From Haliscomenobacter hydrossis DSM 1100 (GTDB lineage: Bacteria > Bacteroidota > Bacteroidia > Chitinophagales > Saprospiraceae), in assembly GCF_000212735.1 (NCBI RefSeq), contig NC_015510.1, positions 6,759,001-6,823,000 of the forward strand: a DNA stretch of 64,000 bases, given 5' to 3'. This document shows positions 1 through 10,132 of this stretch, piece by piece; the first letter of the stretch is position 1, and every line of letters starts with the position of its first letter. Both the position numbers and the translations under genes were made by a program. The notes beneath the pieces were generated by a model. It saw only the letters and a list, made by a program, of their open reading frames with translations, was not told where the DNA came from and searched no databases.

Positions 1-675
1 CACCGCGACTCCATTTACCGCTGGAATTGGAATACGTCCAGGTTCGACATCATCAGGGGCAACCCCGATTTTGTTACTTCTTCCAACAGTGTTTGGCAAT
101 TTGGATCAACTGGTGCAGTAGGTGGCGTAGGTTACGTGTGGCGTAAATACACTGACCCCGCCCAATACCAATGGGAATTAAAAACGGGATACATCGTCAT
201 GCGCTACGCAGAAATATTGTTGATGTACGCCGAAGCGCAAATTGAACAGGGACTCGCGGACGCAACGGTGTTAAAGGCCATCAACGATGTGCGTCAACGC
301 GCTGGGCAGCCCGCTACAACGCAAACCTCTATTCCTAAACTGCGTCAACTCGTGCGGCGGGAACGCGCGGTGGAGTTCGCCATCGAAGGCCTGCGCTTGT
401 TTGACATTCGCCGTTGGGGCATCGTATTGGATGTGTTGAACACCCAAATTGTAGGGGCAGCGAAAAAACCATCCGATGTGCCGGATAAACCCTCTTTTGG
501 GGCACCCGGCTCGGTACAGGACCTGAATGACATTCCGGATTACACCACGAGCATTGCCAAACGCATCAGCAGCCGCAACGAGCTTCGCTTGAATACGGCC
601 AAACACCTCTTGTGGCCCTTGCCACTGGGCGAGTTGGACAAAAACAAAGGATTAAAGCAGAATGAAGGTTGGTAA
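1..675 (+). CDS. SusD/RagB-family outer-membrane lipoprotein, C-terminal part
   Basis: The reading frame is open from the first base of the window, so this is the 3' end (about 224 codons) of a gene starting upstream. The C-terminal SusD hallmarks are visible: the MRYAEILLMYAEA helix, an AINDVRQRAG segment, and RRERAVEFAIEGLRLFDIRR followed by W-G. SusD proteins are surface lipoproteins that bind glycans and cap a SusC TonB-dependent transporter, so a susC gene is expected just upstream. The gene ends in NEGW and is followed by a small GC-rich hairpin and a 38-bp-armed palindrome. It converges on a ROK regulator, and a sugar epimerase and a glycosidase lie beyond, which fits a glycan-utilisation locus. 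Confidence 0.93.
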   Translation, partial: HRDSIYRWNWNTSRFDIIRGNPDFVTSSNSVWQFGSTGAVGGVGYVWRKYTDPAQYQWELKTGYIVMRYAEILLMYAEAQIEQGLADATVLKAINDVRQRAGQPATTQTSIPKLRQLVRRERAVEFAIEGLRLFDIRRWGIVLDVLNTQIVGAAKKPSDVPDKPSFGAPGSVQDLNDIPDYTTSIAKRISSRNELRLNTAKHLLWPLPLGELDKNKGLKQNEGW

Positions 676-690
676 AGTAAAAGTTGAACA

Positions 691-805
691 CCCCGCCTGC
701 GGCGGAAATTGATAGAGATGATTTCACCACAGATGGCCACAGATTCACACAGATTTTATATCATATCTATAAAATCTGTGTGAATCTGTGGCCATCTGTG
801 GTGAA
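691..805. repeat. GC-rich mini-hairpin plus 38-bp perfect palindrome (CACAGAT type)
   Basis: A short hairpin (CCGCC-tgc-GGCGG, 693-705) is followed by two perfect 38-bp inverted arms at 723-760 and 768-805 with a 7-base loop. Each arm contains three CACAGAT words at exact 10-bp spacing. It lies between two convergent genes, so it probably ends transcription from both sides. The same CACAGAT-armed design recurs at 16.8 and 31.3 kb, and a CGCAGAT variant at 41.0 and 51.1 kb. Confidence 0.9.
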
Positions 806-810
806 TAATA

Positions 811-1980
811 CTAAGGCGACAACACCTGTTCAAACACCATCGCAAAAGCCCCCAACATCCCGGCATTGTCTCCCAAAGTAGATACCTTTATTTCACAATC
901 TGATGCCAACTGCGGCAAGCTGTGCATACTGATGCCCCGGATGATGGCGTAACGCATCGATTCCATGACCGGGATAAACCCTCCCCCCAAGACCACCAAT
1001 TCTGGATTGAGCAAATCGATCAACACCGCCAGTGAGCGGCCAAGTTGTTCACCCATGTTGTTCAGGATTTCGGCGCTGTTGAACTGACCTTTTTCAGCCA
1101 GAGCGAGGATTTTTTTGTAGGGCAAAACCTGGCCAGTTTGGGCGGTATAGGCTGTTTCGAGCGCCAGGCCAGATACGATCGTTTCGAGGCAGCCTTTTTT
1201 GCCACAAACACAAAGGCGATTGTTGTCGGCGGCGAAAATATGGCCAAATTCTCCAGCAAAGCCCGAATGGCCACTGTGCAACTTACCATTGGAAATCAAA
1301 CTGACGGCCAAACCCCGGTTGAGGTTGACGCAGATGACGTTTTCCTTGTTTTGGGCTGCCCCAAAAGAATTTTCCCCCCAGGCGAGCAGGTGGGTGTCAT
1401 TATCGATAAACACCGGAACACCCCACTCGGCTTGCAGGTATTCGGTCAGCGGGTGTTCAAAATGCAGATAAGAATAACTGATGCCTTTTTTGTGGTTGAC
1501 CCGTCCGGTAATGCCAATACCAATGCCCAGGATTTTTTCTTGCGGAATGTTGCGACTTCCCACAATCTCGGGGACGATGTTGAGCAAAAAACGGAAGGCA
1601 GCATCTTTGTCGGCGATATCAAAGGCATCCGATTCGTATTCATAAACAACCTCGCGTTGGAGGTTGACAATGTTGAGCTTAAAGGAACGCAAAAGCAGTT
1701 CAATCCCAATCACATACCCCATATTGGAGTTCAATGCATACGTCACCGGACGACGGCCTCCACTGGATTCTCTTTTGCCGGCTTTGACCAGCATGTTTAG
1801 TTCTTCAAATTCTTCAACCAGTTTGGTGCCGGTGGGTACACTTAATTCCAAAAATTGACACAATTCGGGTATGCTAAGCTCCTTGTGGTGAAACAGCAGG
1901 CGAATAATTTTCCGTTTCTGGGCATTTTGTTTAGATTGAGTGCCGTACTCAGCAGTTTTTTCCAAAAATCTCCAAGCCAT
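811..1980 (-). CDS. ROK-family transcriptional regulator / sugar kinase-like protein
   Basis: 389 aa. A winged helix-turn-helix lies at about residues 20-75 ([20 protein letters not shown]), followed by a ROK sugar-kinase fold. The ATP-binding segment GIGIGITGR is near 152-160 and [12 protein letters not shown] near 192-203. The ROK zinc signature runs from GEFGHIF (243-249) to [10 protein letters not shown] (257-266), with H247, C257, C259 and C264 as likely zinc ligands. NagC- and XylR-type ROK proteins repress sugar operons until they bind a sugar. The gene is divergent from the epimerase gene starting at 2094, the likeliest target, and converges on SusD. No operator could be recognised in the AT-rich divergent gap. 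Confidence 0.88.
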   Translation of the reverse strand: MAWRFLEKTAEYGTQSKQNAQKRKIIRLLFHHKELSIPELCQFLELSVPTGTKLVEEFEELNMLVKAGKRESSGGRRPVTYALNSNMGYVIGIELLLRSFKLNIVNLQREVVYEYESDAFDIADKDAAFRFLLNIVPEIVGSRNIPQEKILGIGIGITGRVNHKKGISYSYLHFEHPLTEYLQAEWGVPVFIDNDTHLLAWGENSFGAAQNKENVICVNLNRGLAVSLISNGKLHSGHSGFAGEFGHIFAADNNRLCVCGKKGCLETIVSGLALETAYTAQTGQVLPYKKILALAEKGQFNSAEILNNMGEQLGRSLAVLIDLLNPELVVLGGGFIPVMESMRYAIIRGISMHSLPQLASDCEIKVSTLGDNAGMLGAFAMVFEQVLSP

Positions 1981-2093
1981 CGTTTGTTTTTTTAACCGAC
2001 TTCAAAAGTAAAAATAATCAGGGGGTGCTTGAAAAATGAAAATTATAAAAAAAATTATTAAGATTGTCATAAATTTAATAAACTACACAAGCA

Positions 2094-3257
2094 ATGCAGC
2101 ATTTTGCCAATCAATACCGGGATGAATTACTTGAAAATGTCATCCCTTTCTGGCTCAAGAACAGCAAAGATGAAAAAAATGGCGGATATTTTACTTGTTT
2201 AGATCGCCAGGGCGTGGTTTTTGACACCGATAAATTCATGTGGTTGCAAGGACGTGAGGTTTGGTGCTTCAGCATGTTGTGCGACAAAGTGGAACGCCGC
2301 CCGGAATGGTTGGCAATGGCTCAACACGGAGCCGCCTTTATGCAAAAATATGGGCGTGATGAGCGGGGCAACTGGTACTTTTCAACGACCGCTGATGGCA
2401 GCCCTTTGATGCAGCCCTACAACATTTTTAGCGATTGTTTTGCCATGATGGGGTTTGCCGCACTGGATAAAGTTGCCCCTGCGGACACCTATCAAACTAT
2501 TGTGCGGGAAACCTTTGAAAACATCTTAAGGCGCCGAGACAACTGGAAGGGCGATTACAATAAAGCTTATCCCGGCACCCGCCCACTGCGGAATTTTGCG
2601 CTACCGATGATTTTATGCAACCTCAGTCTGGAAGCCGAACACATTCTGGGTACGGAAACGGTCAATTCATTCATCCCCACGGTCATCCACGAAGTGATGG
2701 AGGTTTTTTATCAACCTGATTCGGGATTGACGCTGGAGAATGTCCAGCCCGATGGTAGTTTTTCGGATTCATTTGACGGACGTTTACTCAATCCTGGGCA
2801 CGTCATCGAGGCGATGTGGTTCATCATGGATTTGGGGCACCGGCTGGGCGATCAGGCGCTGATTCAAAAGGCTTGCGAGCGCATGTTGACCACCCTGGAA
2901 TACGGTTGGGACAAGCAGTACGGCGGCATTTTTTACTTCATGGACATCCAGGGACATCCTCCGCAGCAATTGGAATGGGACCAAAAACTATGGTGGGTAC
3001 ACGTAGAAACCCTGGTGGGGCTGGCCAAAGCTTACCAATACACGGGCAATGAACGGTGTAAAACCTGGTTTGAAATCCTCCACGAATACACCTGGAAGCA
3101 CTTCAAGGACCCCGAATACCCCGAATGGTACGGCTACCTCAACCGCCGCGGCGAAGTGCTTTTGCCGCTGAAAGGAGGAAAGTGGAAAGGCTGTTTTCAT
3201 GTGCCGAGGGCCTTGTACCAGGTGTGGAAAACGTTAGAAGCGAAAAGCGAAAAGTGA
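2094..3257 (+). CDS. AGE-family sugar 2-epimerase (N-acylglucosamine 2-epimerase-like)
   Basis: 387 aa, usual length for the AGE (alpha/alpha)6-barrel family, which interconverts N-acetylglucosamine and N-acetylmannosamine, or epimerises cellobiose or mannobiose. Visible family motifs are GGYFTCLDRQG and KFMWLQGREVWCFS near the N-terminus, NPGHVIEAMWFIMDLG near 233-248 (probable catalytic His), and LWWVHVETLVG with GCFHVPRALYQ toward the end. Sequence alone does not settle which substrate is used. The last residues, SEK, and the stop codon are supplied by the first unit of the GAAAAGTGAAAAGC-type repeat that follows. It likely forms a catabolic unit with the glycosidase downstream. Confidence 0.88.
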   Translation: MQHFANQYRDELLENVIPFWLKNSKDEKNGGYFTCLDRQGVVFDTDKFMWLQGREVWCFSMLCDKVERRPEWLAMAQHGAAFMQKYGRDERGNWYFSTTADGSPLMQPYNIFSDCFAMMGFAALDKVAPADTYQTIVRETFENILRRRDNWKGDYNKAYPGTRPLRNFALPMILCNLSLEAEHILGTETVNSFIPTVIHEVMEVFYQPDSGLTLENVQPDGSFSDSFDGRLLNPGHVIEAMWFIMDLGHRLGDQALIQKACERMLTTLEYGWDKQYGGIFYFMDIQGHPPQQLEWDQKLWWVHVETLVGLAKAYQYTGNERCKTWFEILHEYTWKHFKDPEYPEWYGYLNRRGEVLLPLKGGKWKGCFHVPRALYQVWKTLEAKSEK

Positions 3258-3411
3258 AAAGCTAAAAACGAAACGTCCAGAGATGAAAGATGATAAAAAG
3301 AAAGATTGTACTTTCGTCCTGTCGTTGTTTTCGCTTTTCGCTTTTAGTTTTTCACTTTTAGTTTTTCACTTTTCACTTTTCACTTTTCACTTTTCACTTT
3401 TCACTTTTAAG
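3239..3411. repeat. Tandem-repeat-armed palindrome, GAAAAG/CTTTTC type
   Basis: The left arm (3239-3275) is made of GAAAAGC/GAAAAGTGA words. The right arm (about 3321-3411) is a longer run of the complementary CTTTTC words (TTTTCACTTTTCACTTTT and so on). The element overlaps the last codons of the epimerase gene and ends just before the start of the next gene. An upstream open frame continues through the right arm but would encode a low-complexity Phe/Ser/Leu string. The same words recur at 9.97-10.1 kb and 55.2 kb. Confidence 0.85.
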
Positions 3412-3414
3412 CCT

Positions 3415-4497
3415 ATGCGTTTTTTCCTTATTTTATTCTTTACCACTCTTGCTTTTTCGCTACAGGCGCAAGCGCCTTATGGCGAGATCAGGGGTGTTTG
3501 GCTCACGGCAGCAGGAACGGATGCGCTTGATTCGCGTGAAAACATCCAAAAAGCGGTCGCCAATTGTAAGGAGGCGGGTATCAACAACATTTACGTGGCC
3601 ACCTGGAATCGGGGCTACACCCTCTATCCCAGTGCCATCATGATGGAACGTTTTGGCATTGCGCTCGACCCCAAATACGGGAAACGCGACCCCCTCAAAG
3701 AATTGATTGAGGAAGCACATGCTGAAAAAATCAAGGTTCACGCCTGGTTCGAATATGGATTTGCCTGCGCGTACGGGGACTCGGGGTCTTATCTCCTGAA
3801 AAAATATCCCTATTACGCGGCCATTGGCGCAGATGGAAAACAGGTGCAGAAAAACGGCTTTACCTGGATGAATGCTTTTCACCCGCTGGTGCAAAATTTC
3901 ATGAAGAGTCTGGTCTTAGAAGTGGTACAAAAATACGACCTCGACGGCATCCAGGGCGATGACCGGATGCCCGCCGTACCTTCCACCGCGGGGTACGATT
4001 TGTATACCGTCAATGCCTACAAAAAAGAGCACGACGGATTGGCCCCTCCTTCCAACCATTTGGACAGTTCCTGGATCCAGTGGCGGGCCAAACGGTTGAA
4101 TGCCTTTGGCAAGGATTTGTACCAGTCCGCCAAAGCGCTTAAACCCAATCTGCTGGTAAGTATGGCACCCAGCATTTACCCCTGGTCGCTACAGGAATAC
4201 CTGCAAGATTGGCCCACCTGGCTCCACGAAGGGTATGTGGATTACGTGATCGTGCAGCTTTACCGCTACAAGTTGGATGAATACGAAAAAATCCTGCAAG
4301 AAACCCTTCAGCATGCGGGTGACAAAAAAGACCGGGTGTACGCAGGAGTACTCAGCAGCCTGGGCGGTGGCTACCTGGCTACACCAGAACTGCTCAAAGG
4401 CATGGTGGCCTTGAACCGCAAGTATGGCTTGCCGGGTGAGGTGTTTTTTTATTATGGGGGGATGGAGAAGCAGGGGAAGTTTTTTAAGAGATATTGA
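3415..4497 (+). CDS. Secreted glycosyl-hydrolase-like family 10 (GHL10/DUF187) protein
   Basis: About 360 aa. The start chosen is the ATG at 3415, giving the signal peptide MRFFLILFFTTLAFSLQAQA. Frames starting further upstream only translate the CTTTTC repeat. The mature protein begins GEIRGVWLTAAG, the GHL10 hallmark, followed by NNIYVATWNRGYTLYPS, IKVHAWFEYGF and DLDGIQGDDR, which match the TIM-barrel strands and acidic residues of this YngK-like family. Members are thought to cleave bacterial or dietary polysaccharides, but substrates are mostly unknown. It follows the AGE epimerase in the same direction and probably works in the same carbohydrate pathway. Confidence 0.85.
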   Translation: MRFFLILFFTTLAFSLQAQAPYGEIRGVWLTAAGTDALDSRENIQKAVANCKEAGINNIYVATWNRGYTLYPSAIMMERFGIALDPKYGKRDPLKELIEEAHAEKIKVHAWFEYGFACAYGDSGSYLLKKYPYYAAIGADGKQVQKNGFTWMNAFHPLVQNFMKSLVLEVVQKYDLDGIQGDDRMPAVPSTAGYDLYTVNAYKKEHDGLAPPSNHLDSSWIQWRAKRLNAFGKDLYQSAKALKPNLLVSMAPSIYPWSLQEYLQDWPTWLHEGYVDYVIVQLYRYKLDEYEKILQETLQHAGDKKDRVYAGVLSSLGGGYLATPELLKGMVALNRKYGLPGEVFFYYGGMEKQGKFFKRY

Positions 4498-4518
4498 CTA
4501 TGTGGGCGAGGGGAATTG

Positions 4519-4620
4519 TCATCATCCCCTTTTTCCCAATCGAACAAAGCAATGATCTCCCAAAAGCGGCTTTCACTCAAGGGGTTCTTGGTGTGGTTTT
4601 GATTCAATTCCATACTGATC
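4519..4620 (-). pseudogene. Fragment of a DUF4240 gene
   Basis: About 100 bp that match, at roughly 88% identity by eye, the 5' part of the intact DUF4240 gene downstream (5579-5682). Read on the minus strand, the fragment encodes SMELNQNHTKNPLSESRFW and then EIIALFDWEKGDD, against SVELNQDHTKNPLSESHFW in the intact copy. It is truncated at both ends. The preceding helix-hairpin-helix gene reads into it in another frame and stops there. Confidence 0.8.
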
Positions 4621-5118
4621 GTGGCTGTCTTGTTTGTCTTTCCGTTTATGTTCTATTGTTTCGTACCACGCTTTCTCAGGCCGGCTTGTTGGATAACCAT
4701 TTTCAATACGAAACTTTTTCCGCTCTTCGGTAAAGTTCCACCACGTTTTATTCGTATCATTTGTTTTGGCAAAATTTACCACCAACCTGAACTGGTCTTC
4801 AACGCAAGGATCTATCCAATATCCCTTTTTCTGTTCGTATTCGTCCGTCAAATTTGCTCCGTCTTTATTTTTTAGTTCGTCAAATGAGTAGTAACCCAAA
4901 AACACCAAATCTTCGGCAAATTTAATCCCGATTGACGGAACAGTTTGAAATGCTGCCAAAGCGTGTATTTCCTTTGCCCTTTCAGAGGTTGAGTTTAGTA
5001 GCACTTCCAATTCGTCAGACGCATAGTTAAGAATGTCTGTTATTTTGACTTTATTCTTTTTCAGGTTTGCTTTCTCAACGTCAGTGAGTGGCAACTTACT
5101 GTTGGTCTTATTCTTCAT
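4573..5118 (-). CDS. Helix-hairpin-helix protein, Cdd1 / pathogenicity-locus family
   Basis: 181 aa from the ATG at 5118 (a TTG at 5127 is also possible). LNSTSERAKEIHALAAFQTV followed by PSIGIKFAEDLVFLGYYSFDEL is a helix-hairpin-helix DNA-binding motif as in the Cdd1 (PF11731) family. The rest, with DPCVEDQFRLVV, matches the family's short C-terminal part. The function of the family is not established. The last 16 or so residues (from DQYGIESKPHQ) are read out of frame from a DUF4240 gene fragment, so the natural C-terminus has been lost or replaced. It lies downstream of the intact DUF4240 gene on the same strand. Confidence 0.72.
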   Translation of the reverse strand: MKNKTNSKLPLTDVEKANLKKNKVKITDILNYASDELEVLLNSTSERAKEIHALAAFQTVPSIGIKFAEDLVFLGYYSFDELKNKDGANLTDEYEQKKGYWIDPCVEDQFRLVVNFAKTNDTNKTWWNFTEERKKFRIENGYPTSRPEKAWYETIEHKRKDKQDSHDQYGIESKPHQEPLE

Positions 5119-5190
5119 CTTCAGCAAAAGTTAGTAAATAACCATTGTTATCTTCAATAGAAAATTCATAGGGAGAGCTTTTCAATTCAA

Positions 5191-5766
5191 CTATTCTACA
5201 TCTTTCCAGCCTTCAGCATTGCTGTAAGTTTCAATAGGAAAAGCAGGCGTGTAGTGGTAATCTTTGCCCGTTTTTTGTTTAAATGCTTCCGAGGGGAGGT
5301 ACAAAAGTGCCTCAAACGTAATGTCTTTGGGCATTAAAGTTGGATCATCTAGCACTTTCTCAAAGGCTTCACGGCCATTGGCAACTACACAGCAGCGTGC
5401 ATAAAGGAAATTATCTACAGAGAAGTAGCGGCCATCCGTCCAGGCATCTTCACCAATGTGCTGGGCATACTTTAAGCCATCTAATGCATACAGTTTTTCG
5501 GAGAGTAGATCTGCAAATTCAAAAATATGGCGCACCGGGCCATTGGCCAAGAACGTTAAGGCCGGAAACAATACGGCATCATCATCATCGCCTTTTTCCC
5601 AATCCAGTAAAGCAATGATCTCCCAAAAGTGGCTTTCACTCAAGGGATTTTTGGTATGGTCTTGGTTCAATTCCACACTGATTTCTGCTTCCGGATACTT
5701 TTCTTGTAGATCCCGAATGACGGCTTCATTGAGCGAACGGAGTGGGAGTTTGATGGTTTGGGTCAT
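5191..5766 (-). CDS. DUF4240 domain protein
   Basis: 191 aa from the ATG at 5766 (an ATG at 5799 is possible, but MTQTIKLPLRSL is the better N-terminus). The DUF4240 core is clear: FWEIIALLDWEKGDDDDAV, IFEFADLLSEKLYALDG, then FSVDNFLYARCCVVANGRE and MPKDITFEALLYLPSEAF. DUF4240 proteins are small, acidic and of unknown function, and often occur in accessory regions. A second, broken copy of the 5' part lies at 4519-4620. It is probably co-transcribed with the helix-hairpin-helix gene, about 70 bases downstream. Confidence 0.8.
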   Translation of the reverse strand: MTQTIKLPLRSLNEAVIRDLQEKYPEAEISVELNQDHTKNPLSESHFWEIIALLDWEKGDDDDAVLFPALTFLANGPVRHIFEFADLLSEKLYALDGLKYAQHIGEDAWTDGRYFSVDNFLYARCCVVANGREAFEKVLDDPTLMPKDITFEALLYLPSEAFKQKTGKDYHYTPAFPIETYSNAEGWKDVE

Positions 5767-6047
5767 GCGTTTTGAAAGTTGAATACTAAGGTAAGCCAAT
5801 TTTTTGAAAAATTCGTGTGTTTCAAATCTGAATGATATCGCTTGCTATCAATACTGCGGGGTTCTTTTTCATCGCCCAATCGAATCGGATGTGCTTTTTG
5901 GCCATTGGACTAACTTTGAAACAAAGATAGTGGGTTTAATGGATAAGGTCAAACAATTATTTGGGTTTTGTTGTGGGGAACGTCCAGCATATTCATAGCG
6001 AGTTTATCGCATATGCAATGTTGTGTTCAGTGTTCATTATTAAATGT

Positions 6048-6488
6048 TTATTCACCCGTATACCAATTATATAAAAAGAAACATTCTCCACAATCAAAAA
6101 TGTACTTTTTATCATGCCATACTTTGCTCATTTGGTAACAATTTCTAATCTGTAGAATTTCTGAAAATTGATCTAATGTTTTTATTTTATCTATCATTCC
6201 TTCCAATTCGTCCGATTCCAAACTTATTGTTTCGCAATAATTGATTTTTGGAGGATATTCTTGTCTTTCATTTAAAATTATGATATCATCAAATTCTATT
6301 AAGTCCCCATTTACCCAGCTAAGAATCGAAATCCAAAAATCAATCAAATCTTCATAATTATTTGCAGTACCATAGTATATCGCTACTTCCGAGTGATTTG
6401 ATCCAGAATAAAATACTCTTTCAGGCATTGGAGTATTTCTATCTTTTGGTAAAGATTTTATCCGTTTCAAAATTTCTTTAGAATTCAT
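6048..6488 (-). CDS. Hypothetical protein, AT-rich
   Basis: 146 aa, not recognised. It starts MNSKEILKRIKSLP and is rich in Asp, Glu, Ile, Tyr and Asn, with two Cys pairs (NYCE, and FDCGECFF near the end). There is no signal peptide or membrane segment. Codon use is clearly more AT-rich than in the flanking genes, which suggests recent transfer, as is common for immunity-like proteins beside toxin or accessory genes, but no partner is visible. It stands alone between about 280 bp of featureless DNA and the bshC gene. Confidence 0.6.
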   Translation of the reverse strand: MNSKEILKRIKSLPKDRNTPMPERVFYSGSNHSEVAIYYGTANNYEDLIDFWISILSWVNGDLIEFDDIIILNERQEYPPKINYCETISLESDELEGMIDKIKTLDQFSEILQIRNCYQMSKVWHDKKYIFDCGECFFLYNWYTGE

Positions 6489-6624
6489 TCTTATTTTTTA
6501 ATTAATAGAACTTAATTTCTTTTTATTCTTTACCTAATTGAGCACATTGGTGAATATAGAAGCTGAGTCTCTATTTTACAAACAATCAACTCATTAAAGT
6601 TCTAATCCATGAACTTTTGACCAA

Positions 6625-8223
6625 TCACCCCTCATCCCTCACCACCACAAACCCCTCCACAAACGGATCCACTACTTCCTTCAGCACCTCCCCAAAACCT
6701 TCTCCATATTTCATGTAAAAATTCAAAAAGTTATCCACCCTTTCCTGCAGCCCATTGCCCGGAAACAACTTCTCTTTCAAGCTCCGAATCTGGTTGATTC
6801 CCGTTTCGTGTTTTTGTTTTTCGGCGCGCACGAGACGGCCTTCCAGTTGTTCCAGTACTTTTTCCTGTTTGACGGCTTCGGCCAGCACCGCTTTTTCAAG
6901 GGTGGGGTCTACGCTCAGGGCTTTTTGGCGCACCTGTTCAAAAAGGGACTGTAGTTGGGTCATTTCTTCTTTGAGGCTCAGTTCACCTTCCGAGTTGAGC
7001 GCCACGTATTGTTTGATCAGGAATTCGGTATCAACAAAGAGGTCTTGTACCCGCAAGCCCAGTTTGTCCATGCGGCTGGAAGTCGCTTTGTCGATCCAGA
7101 GCAGGGAGTTGCGGCGTACCAGCATGGGGTAGTTGAGGCCAAAGTGGGCAAACTGGCTTTTGCGCTCCAGCCAGTAGGCAATCTCGCCGCCGCCGCCCAC
7201 GTAGGCCAGATTGGGCAGGATGAGTTCCTGGAACAAGGGCCGCAGCACGACATTCGGGCTAAACCGTTCGGGGTGCGCCTCCAGTTCGGCCTCCATTTCG
7301 GCGGGCGTAAAGCGGAGGTCAGTATTCAGGACGCTGAAAAACTCACCTTCACGCACGATGCGGTCGCGGCGGTGGGTTTGCAGGTAAAACAGGTTGATGT
7401 CGCGGGCGTGCGCCTGGCCGGAGAATCCTGCCGCGGTCAAGGCCTCTTGCGACGCGGAAATCAGGGCTTGAGAGCTTTGTTGAAACAGCTCTTCGCGCAT
7501 GATCGGGATGAACAGGCGTTTGAAAGCCGGAACATTCATGTTCAGCGCCACCAGGCCGTATTGGCCAAACAGGCGATTGACCAAATCGATCGTCGCGTCG
7601 GCGTACAAGGCGTGGCTAGTGTAAGCCGCTTCAATTTGCTGGTAGATGTACGCGCCGTTTTCACTTTCGCCCAATACCTCTTTCAACTGCGCGAGTACGG
7701 GCCCGAGGGTGTCGGTCGACATGTCGCCACAAGATCCACCTACGGCATCGTGTTCCCAGCGCAGGGTTTTGCCAAAAAGGTTGGCGTGGTTGATTTCGTC
7801 AAAATCGTGGTCTTCCGCGCCATTGACCAGCAGCGGTACAAAACTGTACGCTGGGTAGGTCATGCGCAATTCTTCGGCCAGCTTGATCGTGGTGAACACT
7901 TTGTACCAATAGAACAGCGGTCCGGTGAACAGACTGGGCTGGTGGGCCGTCACCACCACGAAGGTGTTGTTTTCGGCCAACAATTCGATGTTGAGCGCAA
8001 CATGTCTCGGGGTATCGAGCCCACTGTATTGCTGGCGGAGTGTGGCGACGAGCACTTCGCGGTTGATGACTTGTTTGGCTTTATCGGTAATCACTTGTTG
8101 GAAATCATCCAGCGAGGGATTGTATTGATAAAATGGTCGTAGCGCCGGATTTAGGGTGGCATAAGCTACGTCTTTGGGGGCCAATTGTGGCACAGTCGGA
8201 TAAGGGAGGATGGTAACGTCCAT
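6625..8223 (-). CDS. bshC: BshC, putative cysteine ligase of bacillithiol synthesis
   Basis: 532 aa from the ATG at 8223 (MDVTILPYPTV), the usual length for BshC. Upstream ATGs at 8268 and 8376 would add a repeat-derived leader. Family motifs include VVVTAHQPSLFTGPLFYWYK near residue 90, VPLLVNGAEDHDFDEINHA, SVLNTDLRFTPAE, and SPNVVLRPLFQELILPN followed by LAYVGGGGEIAYW. A C-terminal coiled-coil segment (KQEKVLEQLEGRLVRAEKQK) is typical of the crystal-structure family. BshC adds Cys to GlcN-malate, the last step of bacillithiol synthesis. No bshA or bshB is nearby. It is divergent from glpK across a tandem-repeat-armed palindrome. Confidence 0.93.
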   Translation of the reverse strand: MDVTILPYPTVPQLAPKDVAYATLNPALRPFYQYNPSLDDFQQVITDKAKQVINREVLVATLRQQYSGLDTPRHVALNIELLAENNTFVVVTAHQPSLFTGPLFYWYKVFTTIKLAEELRMTYPAYSFVPLLVNGAEDHDFDEINHANLFGKTLRWEHDAVGGSCGDMSTDTLGPVLAQLKEVLGESENGAYIYQQIEAAYTSHALYADATIDLVNRLFGQYGLVALNMNVPAFKRLFIPIMREELFQQSSQALISASQEALTAAGFSGQAHARDINLFYLQTHRRDRIVREGEFFSVLNTDLRFTPAEMEAELEAHPERFSPNVVLRPLFQELILPNLAYVGGGGEIAYWLERKSQFAHFGLNYPMLVRRNSLLWIDKATSSRMDKLGLRVQDLFVDTEFLIKQYVALNSEGELSLKEEMTQLQSLFEQVRQKALSVDPTLEKAVLAEAVKQEKVLEQLEGRLVRAEKQKHETGINQIRSLKEKLFPGNGLQERVDNFLNFYMKYGEGFGEVLKEVVDPFVEGFVVVRDEG

Positions 8224-8301
8224 GTCAGGTGTTGCGGTTAGTGTGGCGTTTTTTTGGTGTAAAAGCATTTTGGACGAATAAAATTTTATATTTGTTGAAA
8301 G

Positions 8302-8428
8302 GAAGTTGAAAAGTGTAAAGTTGAAGAGTTGAAAAGTTGGGCTGCTCAATATTGGAACATTCATCTTAAAGCTCAAATATTATGCTACCCAACTTTTCAA
8401 CTCTTCAACATTTCAACTCTTCAACTTC
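8302..8428. repeat. Tandem-repeat-armed palindrome, GTTGAA type
   Basis: The left arm (8302-8341) repeats AAGTTGAA/GAGTTGAAAAG words and the right arm (8388-8428) is its near-perfect complement (CCCAACTTTTCAACTCTTCA and onward). The central 46 bases also contain a weaker inverted pair. Unlike most such elements in this window it sits between two divergent starts (bshC and glpK), so it cannot simply be a terminator for both. Confidence 0.85.
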
Positions 8429-8437
8429 TCTAAATAA

Positions 8438-10095
<1,658 letters not shown>

Positions 10096-10132
10096 GGGTT
10101 CTTTCCTGGCTTTTGGGGCGGGATGGAACTTA

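Noticed and set aside
3283..3414. N-terminal extension of the GHL10 protein
   Set aside because: It only translates the CTTTTC repeat; the ATG at 3415 opens a normal signal peptide.
4494..4733. 79-codon plus-strand frame after the GHL10 gene
   Set aside because: Antisense to the DUF4240 fragment and HhH gene; no motif.
6955..8142. 395-codon open frame on the plus strand
   Set aside because: It is exactly antisense to bshC, has no family motif, and bshC is well supported.
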